NCBI GenBank assembly: GCA_023433225.1
Contig: JAEZDQ010000076.1
Coordinates: forward strand, 1 to 10,406
Direction of reading: 5' to 3'
Length of the DNA stretch: 10,406 bases
DNA from: Bacteroidota bacterium
GTDB taxonomy: Bacteria > Bacteroidota > Bacteroidia > Flavobacteriales > Weeksellaceae
Position numbers and translations under genes: made by a program. Below the pieces are notes generated by a model. That model had not been told where the DNA came from. It ran no database searches and worked only from the letters and a program-made list of their open reading frames with translations. Below are positions 1-5,410 of the stretch, in pieces. Within the stretch, counting starts at the first letter, position 1. Each line of letters opens with the position of its first letter.

Positions 1-173
1 GCGGATTCTTAGCTAAACCCAATTTCGGATTCAGTTTGCCGGTGGTGGATTTATATGCCTATTTCAAAAATATCAGTTATTCATGGGACGAACCTAACCC
101 CGGATCCAACCCGGATTGGGATGACAGTTGGAACTTAGGATCCGTCGGTGTAGGTGCTGCGTTTAAATTTTAG
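1..173 (+). CDS. Outer-membrane beta-barrel protein, C-terminal fragment (5' end outside window)
   Basis: The reading frame is open from base 3 and ends at a TAG at 171-173, giving about 56 residues. The fragment alternates short aromatic/hydrophobic strands (VVDLYAYFKNISYSW) with a polar Asn/Pro/Asp loop, and ends GSVGVGAAFKF with a terminal Phe, the usual signature recognised by the BAM machinery in outer-membrane barrels. It closely parallels the C-terminus of the next gene (VDIYAFYKGISYKYE, then GSVGVGASFKF), so the two are tandem paralogues. The family is the small eight-strand OMP_b-brl type common in Bacteroidota; ligand and role are unknown. A strong terminator follows. The N-terminus, signal peptide and promoter cannot be seen. 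Confidence 0.85.
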   Translation, partial: GFLAKPNFGFSLPVVDLYAYFKNISYSWDEPNPGSNPDWDDSWNLGSVGVGAAFKF

Positions 174-193
174 ACTAAAATAATAACACTATT

Positions 194-222
194 AAAATCC
201 GGATACAGTCCGGATTTTTTTA
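194..222 (+). terminator. Rho-independent terminator after the partial barrel gene
   Basis: A perfect 10-bp stem (AAAATCCGGA at 194-203 with TCCGGATTTT at 209-218) encloses the 5-base loop TACAG, and the T-run continues to about 221. It lies 20 bases after the stop codon, so the first barrel gene is probably transcribed separately from the second. Confidence 0.9.
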
Positions 223-297
223 TTTAAATCCTTATAAACACCGCCGTCACTTTAATATCAAATTGGAACAAGTATAAACTAATATAAATCACTCCTA

Positions 298-305
298 ATC
301 ATGAT
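298..305. other. Palindrome ATCATGAT upstream of the second barrel gene
   Basis: A perfect 8-bp palindrome sits about 30 bases upstream of the predicted -7 element, within the larger imperfect inverted repeat AATCA-tga-TGATT (297-309), and a T-rich run follows. It is placed where a regulator could bind, but short AT-rich palindromes are common by chance. The rest of the 174-364 interval holds the terminator, this motif and the -7 element; nothing else was recognised. Confidence 0.2.
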
Positions 306-335
306 GATTTTATTTTTTTTATTAGATTTTTAACA

Positions 336-343
336 TAATTTTG
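336..343 (+). promoter_or_regulatory. Bacteroidota-type -7 element for the second barrel gene
   Basis: TAATTTTG matches the TAnnTTTG -7 consensus exactly and ends 21 bases before the ATG at 365, giving a leader of roughly 15 bases. No TTG is present at the expected -33 position (a run of T is there instead), so only half of the promoter is supported. Confidence 0.5.
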
Positions 344-364
344 TGACTACTAAAAATTATAAAA

Positions 365-901
365 ATGAAAAAATTAATTTTATCAGCTGCGCTTGCAGCG
401 TTCGGCTTAGTAGCCGGGAATGCACAAGATTCTGGTTTTGAAGCTGGTGCGTATGTAGGAATTCCGGTTGCTGATGTTGGTGACGGAACAAGTTTCAACA
501 TCGGGGTTACGGCAGCATATTATTTCAATGTTGCGGAAGGGTTCAAAGTGGGCGGACTTTTGGGTTATGACCATTTCATAGGTAAGGAATACGATATGGG
601 GAATGTGACCGTGGATGGTGAAGATGCCGGATTTATTCCAATTGCAGCTTCAGCCAAATACAATTTCACAGAAAGTTTCTTTGCCGGAGCAGACCTAGGG
701 TACGCTATCGGGATCACGGACGGAGCCGGAGACGGTGGCTTCCTTTACAGACCGAGAGTGGGATACAGCACTTCCATGGTTGATATCTATGCGTTCTACA
801 AAGGTATTTCCTACAAATATGAGGTAGTCGGATTTGGAACGACGGTTAGTACGACTGCCACTGCAGGGTCTGTTGGTGTGGGTGCTTCCTTTAAATTTTA
901 A
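365..901 (+). CDS. Small outer-membrane beta-barrel protein (OMP_b-brl type), 178 aa
   Basis: Residues 1-20 form a standard signal peptide (MKK, a hydrophobic Leu/Ala core, then GNAQ before DSG). The mature protein is built of short alternating amphipathic strands with Gly-rich turns (AGAYVGIPV, IGVTAAYYF, VGGLLGYDHF, AGADLGYAIG, DIYAFYKGISYKY) and ends in VGVGASFKF with C-terminal Phe, so an eight-strand outer-membrane barrel is expected. Length fits the OMP_b-brl families of Bacteroidota. The ATG is supported by the signal peptide and by an A-rich upstream stretch, the usual substitute for a Shine-Dalgarno sequence in this phylum. It is a tandem paralogue of the truncated gene before it. 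It appears monocistronic, with its own -7 element and terminator. Substrate or structural role cannot be assigned. Confidence 0.9.
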   Translation: MKKLILSAALAAFGLVAGNAQDSGFEAGAYVGIPVADVGDGTSFNIGVTAAYYFNVAEGFKVGGLLGYDHFIGKEYDMGNVTVDGEDAGFIPIAASAKYNFTESFFAGADLGYAIGITDGAGDGGFLYRPRVGYSTSMVDIYAFYKGISYKYEVVGFGTTVSTTATAGSVGVGASFKF

Positions 902-924
902 GTGAATTTCAAACATCTTAAAAC

Positions 925-949
925 AAAAGCTGTCATTTGGCAGCTTTTT
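925..949 (+). terminator. Rho-independent terminator after the second barrel gene
   Basis: An 8-bp stem (AAAAGCTG at 925-932 with CAGCTTTT at 941-948) can be extended by T-G and C-G pairs to close on the loop ATTT, and is followed by one more T. It begins 24 bases past the stop codon. Confidence 0.85.
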
Positions 950-1011
950 GTCATTTTAACCTTTATGGCACCGAATTTGTAAAACACCCACCAAACAATA
1001 AAAAAACAGTT

Positions 1012-1641
1012 ATGAAAAAAATGTTTTTAGTAGCCGCAGTAGCGGTCTTTGGAATGAGCCAATCAGATGCTCAGGTGAATTTCGGGATAAAAGCAGGCCC
1101 GCAACTGACTAACTTAGTCGGCAATGATGATGTAGATGCCAGTTCAAAATTCGGATTCCATGCCGGAGCTTATGCGAACATCCGCATTTCTGAACAATTT
1201 GCATTCCAGCCGGAACTTCTTTATTCCATGCAAGGAGCAGAGGCTGAGAGAACAGAGACTGAAACCATTCTAGGTCAAACAATCACGACACACATGGAAG
1301 AAAAAGTAAATTTGAGCTACATCAATATTCCATTGATGATGAAATGGTATGCTTACGATGGTTTGAATTTTGAATTTGGCCCTCAGGTAGGATTCAATAT
1401 GTCAGCTAAGTCTAAAGCAACCGCTACCACGACTGGAGGTGGACAATCCGTTACCCAAGAAGTTGAGCAAGACATTGACGACATCGAAACCGTAGATTTC
1501 GGATTGAACATCGGTGCCGGTTATGAATTGCCAATGGGCTTGAACTTCGGTATCCGTTACGGTTTGGGATTGACTGAAATCGTAAAAGATTATGACATGA
1601 AGAATTCAGTAATTTCTTTGGGAATCGGATATTCTTTCTAA
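1012..1641 (+). CDS. PorT-family / OMP_b-brl_2-like outer-membrane beta-barrel protein, 209 aa
   Basis: Translation most likely starts at the ATG at 1012, which gives a clean signal peptide (MKKMFLVAAVAVFGMSQSDAQ, cleavage near residue 21). The frame is open back to a TTG at 937, but that codon lies in the terminator hairpin of the previous gene and would add 25 residues of non-signal sequence. After cleavage the protein begins VNFGIKAGPQLTNL and continues with FAFQPELLYSMQGAE, INIPLMMKWYAYDGLNFEFGPQVGF and NIGAGYELPMGLNFGIRYGLGLTEI, ending ISLGIGYSF. This order (G.K.G...., QPELLYS..G, Y..IP...K, GPQ.G, RY..GL..I) is the hallmark of the PorT/OMP_b-brl_2 group. A polar Ala/Thr/Gly then Glu/Asp-rich insert (around residues 135-160) is probably an extracellular loop. 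Specific function is unknown; the match does not show that it is the gliding/type IX secretion protein PorT itself. No convincing promoter was found in the 62 bases between the preceding terminator and the ATG. Confidence 0.9.
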   Translation: MKKMFLVAAVAVFGMSQSDAQVNFGIKAGPQLTNLVGNDDVDASSKFGFHAGAYANIRISEQFAFQPELLYSMQGAEAERTETETILGQTITTHMEEKVNLSYINIPLMMKWYAYDGLNFEFGPQVGFNMSAKSKATATTTGGGQSVTQEVEQDIDDIETVDFGLNIGAGYELPMGLNFGIRYGLGLTEIVKDYDMKNSVISLGIGYSF

Positions 1642-1665
1642 AAAAATAAAGAACACATTCTAATC

Positions 1666-1695
1666 AATGCCCGGAATTCCATTTCGGGCATTTTA
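1666..1695 (+). terminator. Rho-independent terminator after the PorT-like gene
   Basis: AATGCCCG (1666-1673) pairs with CGGGCATT (1685-1692). The inner bases can add one G-T pair and three A-T pairs, leaving a 3-base loop. TTTTATTTT follows. The hairpin starts 25 bases after the stop codon and lies just upstream of the next promoter. Confidence 0.85.
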
Positions 1696-1700
1696 TTTTC

Positions 1701-1730
1701 TTGCCAGTTCCGAAATTACCTCTAATTTTG
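1701..1730 (+). promoter_or_regulatory. Full Bacteroidota -33/-7 promoter (TTG-N19-TAnnTTTG)
   Basis: TTG at 1701-1703 and TAATTTTG at 1723-1730 are separated by 19 bases, an exact match to the Flavobacterium-type sigma-A promoter. Transcription should start near 1735-1738, giving a leader of about 12-15 bases before the TTG start codon at 1750. It directly follows a terminator, so it probably drives the next two genes. This is the best promoter match in the window. Confidence 0.75.
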
Positions 1731-1749
1731 TTACCTAATCTCTAAACCG

Positions 1750-2928
1750 TTGTACAAACTTCTATTTTTGTTTTGTTTCTTCCCTGCCCTTTCCTGGAGC
1801 CAATCGATTGTAGGCGGGTATGTGATAGACAAAAATAACCGGCCTTTGGACAGCGTGATGGTTTTCTTTCAGCATTCCCACGAACTCAATACTTTAACCA
1901 ATGCCAACGGCTATTTTGAAATGGATTATTCCGGCCATGAAATTACCGGGTTCAAACTGACCTTTTACAAAGACGGTTACAAAGAAAAAATCATCCCTTA
2001 TAAAAAACTCGGCAGCCAGATGGTTGTGACCTTGGAACCGCAAAAGAAATCGGAAACCATTTATGAGAATGATTCCATTATATTGGATGAAGGGATTATT
2101 TACAGCAGTTTTACCGTTGATAACTTGCAAAAAATCAATTCCATACTCAACAAAGTAGTGGAAAGGTATCCCTACAATTATGCCATGGTTCCGACCATTT
2201 ACCGTTTGGATGGCTACCATGCCTTGAGTGAAAGAGTCAACGAAGAAAGGGAAGATACTTTATTGTACATCAAAACCCCGCTCCATTTGGAATTGCCGGC
2301 TTACAACAGCGATAAAATCCACCAATTGTCCAACATTGCTGTCCAGCCCCATTCTACTCTGTTTGTCAAAAACCAATATTACAACGTCCCTAAAAATTCT
2401 CCCTTTTTCCTCAATGAACAGATTTCCTGGGTCAGTTTCATCCACAAAAACGTGTTGAAAAAAAGGAAAATGTACGATTATAAAATCCTCTATGAAGATG
2501 GCGATAAAATTGAAATTGGCTTTCAGGTAAAAAAAATCCAAAAGGACAGTTGGTCAGGAATATTGACCATTGACAAAGCGGATTTCGCCGTAACAAAACT
2601 GGAAACCAACCTCGAATTTAACCGAAGGAACAGTTACACCATCGTTTCGAAAAACCAAACCAAAAATTCTACATCCCTCATTTATTTTGAAGGTGCAAAA
2701 ATCACCATCGATTTTGAAAAAGGTGAATTCGGCTCCTACCACATCCGGCATTTGGATTCCGCTTACCGCATTGTCCATGTGGGCGTTGATCCGTTTCATA
2801 CCCCTCAGTTTCTGGTTCAAACCAAAATGGAATTCACCCCTGATCAATTCCCGGACGAGTGCAGAGTGTTGCCGTTGAATGAATTCTTATTCCTGGCTTT
2901 TCATAAGAATTACCGCTACGAAGAATAA
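1750..2928 (+). CDS. Exported CarboxypepD_reg-like domain protein, 392 aa
   Basis: The start is the TTG at 1750; no ATG or GTG lies nearby in frame, and this start gives a full signal peptide (LLFLFCFFPALSWSQ, cleavage near residue 18). Residues about 19-97 form a carboxypeptidase regulatory-like (CarboxypepD_reg-like) beta-sandwich: IVGGYVIDKNNRPLDSVMVFF, TNANGYFEMDYSG, FKLTFYKDGYKEK, VVTLEP. The remaining roughly 295 residues are not a domain I can name firmly. The pattern of a helical stretch (INSILNKVVERYPYNY), then HALSERVNEE, then a late strand pair (WSGILTIDKADFAVTKLETNLEF) recalls the periplasmic part of DUF5686-type proteins, but their C-terminal barrel is absent. I infer a soluble periplasmic or surface protein of unknown role. 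The DUF5723-like barrel gene follows after 40 bases without a terminator, suggesting co-transcription from the 1701-1730 promoter. Confidence 0.8.
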   Translation: MYKLLFLFCFFPALSWSQSIVGGYVIDKNNRPLDSVMVFFQHSHELNTLTNANGYFEMDYSGHEITGFKLTFYKDGYKEKIIPYKKLGSQMVVTLEPQKKSETIYENDSIILDEGIIYSSFTVDNLQKINSILNKVVERYPYNYAMVPTIYRLDGYHALSERVNEEREDTLLYIKTPLHLELPAYNSDKIHQLSNIAVQPHSTLFVKNQYYNVPKNSPFFLNEQISWVSFIHKNVLKKRKMYDYKILYEDGDKIEIGFQVKKIQKDSWSGILTIDKADFAVTKLETNLEFNRRNSYTIVSKNQTKNSTSLIYFEGAKITIDFEKGEFGSYHIRHLDSAYRIVHVGVDPFHTPQFLVQTKMEFTPDQFPDECRVLPLNEFLFLAFHKNYRYEE

Positions 2929-2968
2929 ATTCACGATGCAATAAAACCGCCTTTTTAACCGTTATCAA

Positions 2969-4441
2969 TTGAAAAGTGTGGGCGTGAGAGTTTGGGGTAG
3001 TCAAAAGCAATTTGCGGTATGGATATCTATGGTGTCCGGTTTGAATTTTGCCCAAGCACCTGTTATTTTCAGCAACGACCGTTACAGTGGAATCAGTACC
3101 GCGCCGTTTTCACCCACCCAACCCTTCCTGAACCCTCATTCTTGGGATGTACATCTCTTTTCAGAGAATATATTTTTTGACAGCGATTACATCTACATTT
3201 CAGAATCCAGCGTACTCGGACTCATCAGCAACGACATCGAAAGTGCCGATATCAGCAACGGGATTACCGGCGAAAATACCGCCCATGTTTCGGATTATTA
3301 CAACAAAGACATCACGGGTTACCATTTGAATTCTGACCTTATGGGCCCATCCTTTTCATTGAATTTAAACCTTTTTGAAAAAGATTTTGCCCTCGGTGTT
3401 TTTACCCGTTTGCGCACCCAAAGCGAAACCATCGAAGTCGATAATTACCTGCAATTTACCAATCAGGAAATCGATGAACCCATCCTGTACGATTTGGGAC
3501 GCTTTCAAACCCATTTCATGAATTGGAACGAAATCGGGTTGAACATAGCCACTGATATTTTTCCCTATTCCCAATACCAATGGATAGCCGGTGCCAACCT
3601 CAAATATGAAATCGGACTGGATGCGGCTTATGTAAAAAACCTTGAACATGCGGTCATGCGCAGGACTTCCGAACCCGACTTCCAAGACCCGGAAACCGAT
3701 GTGAAAACCCTTTACATCTCGGATTTCGATGTGGAAATGGGTTATGCCACCAATTATAATTTTGAAGCTGACCGATATGAATACAACGTTCGGGGCAAAG
3801 GTTTCGGAGCGGATTTCGGAATCACATTGCTCAATCCCGATGAAAGGGACGAAACTTATGACTTCAAAATCAGCCTCAATGCATTGGATATCGGTTACGT
3901 CCGTTTCACCGGAGACGTCCACCGTTTTCAGGGAAATGATATGCGGTATGTGAACAACCAAGTTTTGGATGAAACCGATTTTGAATCGCCCCAGCAATAC
4001 GCCCAACTCATCAGCAATGAAATTTACGGCACCCCAAATGAATCACTCAAATCCCATTCATTTACCATCGGGCTGCCTACCCATATTCATTTGAACCTGA
4101 GTAAAAACATCGGTGAAAACCAATTCCTGAACTTTGATTGGGTCCAGCGAGCCCCTATATTTGAAAACAGTTTGAAACGCGCCAATACCCTGACTGCTTC
4201 TTATTTGTTCAACAAAGACGGCATCGCCTATGGCGGGTCAATGACCGCTTTGGAATATGAAAACATCCGCCTCGGCGGATTCTTGCGCTGGGGTCCTTTG
4301 ATTATTGGCAGCGAAAACATCCTGCCCGTTTTTGTCCGGCAAAAAAAACTACATGGATTGGATTTTTACATCGGGCTGAAAATCTATCCTTTCTGGGACA
4401 ATGACATGAAACGCCGCAACCGTGAAGATTGCAGGTGCTGA
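2969..4441 (+). CDS. Probable outer-membrane barrel protein, DUF5723-like, about 490 aa
   Basis: The N-terminus contains a probable signal sequence (FAVWISMVSGLNFAQA, cleavage around residue 30). The exact start is uncertain: TTG at 2969, GTG at 2978 and GTG at 2984 are all possible, while the ATG at 3029 would remove most of the hydrophobic core. The mature protein opens APVIFSNDRYSGISTAPFSPTQPFLNPHSWDVHLFSENIFF, then GPSFSLNLNLFEKDFALGVFTRLRTQ, with many alternating strands, and ends LDFYIGLKIYPFWDNDMKRRNREDCRC. The GPSF...ALGVFTRLR block and the near-terminal GLDFYIGLKI strand resemble DUF5723 proteins of Bacteroidota, which are predicted large outer-membrane barrels. This assignment is from memory of the family pattern. 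The short Arg/Cys-rich tail after the last strand is unusual. It follows the CarboxypepD_reg-like gene by 40 bases, and its TGA stop directly abuts the convergent lipA stop. Confidence 0.75.
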   Translation: MKSVGVRVWGSQKQFAVWISMVSGLNFAQAPVIFSNDRYSGISTAPFSPTQPFLNPHSWDVHLFSENIFFDSDYIYISESSVLGLISNDIESADISNGITGENTAHVSDYYNKDITGYHLNSDLMGPSFSLNLNLFEKDFALGVFTRLRTQSETIEVDNYLQFTNQEIDEPILYDLGRFQTHFMNWNEIGLNIATDIFPYSQYQWIAGANLKYEIGLDAAYVKNLEHAVMRRTSEPDFQDPETDVKTLYISDFDVEMGYATNYNFEADRYEYNVRGKGFGADFGITLLNPDERDETYDFKISLNALDIGYVRFTGDVHRFQGNDMRYVNNQVLDETDFESPQQYAQLISNEIYGTPNESLKSHSFTIGLPTHIHLNLSKNIGENQFLNFDWVQRAPIFENSLKRANTLTASYLFNKDGIAYGGSMTALEYENIRLGGFLRWGPLIIGSENILPVFVRQKKLHGLDFYIGLKIYPFWDNDMKRRNREDCRC

Positions 4442-4445
4442 TCAG
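4438..4445. other. Palindrome CTGATCAG containing the stop codons of two convergent genes
   Basis: The plus-strand barrel gene ends with TGA at 4439-4441, and the minus-strand lipA ends with TGA at 4444-4442. Together they form a perfect 8-bp palindrome with no intergenic base. No hairpin with a T-tract was seen on either side, so the two transcripts must overlap at their 3' ends. Confidence 0.9.
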
Positions 4446-5311
4446 TGGATATGCTTCTCGGCATGGTAGGAAGAACGCACCAACGGGCCGCTTTCTACAT
4501 GGCGGAATCCCAAATCTTTGGCAAATAATTCGTATGCTTTGAACTGTTCCGGCGTAATAAACGAACGAACGGGCAAATGCTTTTTGGTCGGCTGCAAATA
4601 CTGCCCAATCGTGATGATGTCCACATTGGCATTTCTAACGTCCTGAATGGTTTCAAATACCTCGTCCTCGGTTTCACCCAACCCCAGCATGACACCCGTT
4701 TTGGTTCTCGGCTGACCTTGCTCTTTCAGGTAACGTAAAACTTCCAGACTGCGTTCGTATTTCGCCTGAATTCTCACTTCGCGCGTCAGTCGTTTCACCG
4801 TTTCCATATTGTGGGAAATCACTTCGGGAGTGGCTTCCAGAATGCGGTCGATTATTTTTTTGTTTCCCTGAAAGTCCGGAATCAAAGTTTCCATGGTAGT
4901 CCCCGGGCTGATTCGCCGGACGGCACCAATGGTTTCAGCCCAAATGATGGAACCCATGTCTTTCAAATCATCGCGATCCACAGAAGTCAGAACCGCGTGT
5001 TTGATTTGCATCAATTTGATGGAACGCGCCACTTTTTCGGGTTCTTCCCAGTCCACTTGTTCGGGACGACCGGTTTTCACACCGCAAAATCCGCAGGAAC
5101 GTGTACAAATGTTTCCTAAAATCATAAAAGTCGCGGTTCCTTCACCCCAGCATTCGCCCATATTCGGACAGCTTCCACTCTGGCAAATCGTGTTGAGTTT
5201 GTATTTATCCACCAAACTGCGCAACTCGCGGTGCTTTTGTCCGGTCGGTAATTTCACCCTTAACCATTGTGGCTTCTGAACTCTTCCGTCTTCTTTGATG
5301 ATTACTTCCAT
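4442..5311 (-). CDS. lipA: Lipoyl synthase (radical SAM), 289 aa
   Basis: LipA inserts two sulfur atoms at C6 and C8 of the octanoyl chain carried on lipoyl domains of pyruvate and 2-oxoglutarate dehydrogenases and the glycine cleavage H protein. Every hallmark is present. The auxiliary 4Fe-4S cluster ligands are C43, C48 and C54 in CQSGSCPNMGECW. The radical-SAM CxxxCxxC is C69, C73 and C76 (CTRSCGFC). TSVDRDDL, VISHNMETV, KTGVMLGLGET and TIGQYLQPTKKHLPV follow in order, and the C-terminal RSSYHA (279-284) supplies the serine ligand of the auxiliary cluster. Length is normal for the family. The ATG at 5311 leaves a short N-terminal extension and sits just after a -7-like element. lipA is downstream of galE in the same orientation with 87 bases between, but its role is unrelated to surface sugars. 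It converges exactly on the barrel gene at its 3' end. Confidence 0.97.
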   Translation of the reverse strand: MEVIIKEDGRVQKPQWLRVKLPTGQKHRELRSLVDKYKLNTICQSGSCPNMGECWGEGTATFMILGNICTRSCGFCGVKTGRPEQVDWEEPEKVARSIKLMQIKHAVLTSVDRDDLKDMGSIIWAETIGAVRRISPGTTMETLIPDFQGNKKIIDRILEATPEVISHNMETVKRLTREVRIQAKYERSLEVLRYLKEQGQPRTKTGVMLGLGETEDEVFETIQDVRNANVDIITIGQYLQPTKKHLPVRSFITPEQFKAYELFAKDLGFRHVESGPLVRSSYHAEKHIH

Positions 5312-5319
5312 AGAATGGT

Positions 5320-5327
5320 CAAATTTA
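5320..5327 (-). promoter_or_regulatory. Possible -7 element for lipA
   Basis: On the minus strand the bases read TAAATTTG, an exact TAnnTTTG match. Only 8 bases separate its last G from the lipA ATG, so the message would be nearly leaderless. At the -33 position there is TTC rather than TTG (5348-5350, spacing 20). It may be real or a chance match in AT-rich DNA. Confidence 0.4.
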
Positions 5328-5343
5328 CGAATTATATTTCGTT

Positions 5344-5371
5344 TGGTGAAGTTCGAAATTCGAAGTTCGTA
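5344..5371. repeat. Degenerate heptamer tract between lipA and galE
   Basis: Read on the plus strand in steps of seven: TGGTGAA, GTTCGAA, ATTCGAA, GTTCGTA. The three later units share the pattern nTTCGnA; on the other strand this resembles nTTnAAC, the same period and core as the tract at the 5' end of galE. There are only three good units, so chance is not excluded. Confidence 0.45.
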
Positions 5372-5380
5372 AAGAATGGA

Positions 5381-5410
5381 CTCCCCTCCTTTGGAGGGTT
5401 AGGGGAGGCT
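5381..5410. repeat. G/C-rich inverted repeat (REP-like) covering the galE stop codon
   Basis: CCCTCC (5384-5389) and GGAGGG (5393-5398) form a 6-bp hairpin with a TTT loop. Alternatively CTCCCC (5381-5386) pairs with GGGGAG (5402-5407), and the two folds exclude each other. The galE stop codon (TAA on the minus strand, 5401-5399) and its last codons lie inside. Its C/G-block composition differs sharply from the AT-rich flanks. I recall near-identical CTCCCCTCC...GGGGAGG elements as dispersed repeats in Flavobacteriia, but cannot confirm that here. No T-run follows in the galE direction, so it is not a standard terminator. Confidence 0.6.

Noticed and set aside
937..1011. N-terminal extension of the PorT-like gene from a TTG at 937
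   Set aside because: The TTG lies in the terminator hairpin of the previous gene, and the internal ATG at 1012 gives a proper signal peptide.
3365..4006. Long minus-strand open frame (213 codons) inside the DUF5723-like barrel gene
   Set aside because: It is antisense to a gene with clear barrel-type periodicity and a signal peptide; its own translation shows no recognised domain or plausible start context.
5384..5398. The 6-bp G/C hairpin as a terminator for galE
   Set aside because: No T-run follows on the minus strand (GAGTCCATTC follows instead), and the hairpin begins right at the stop codon; a repeat element explains it better.
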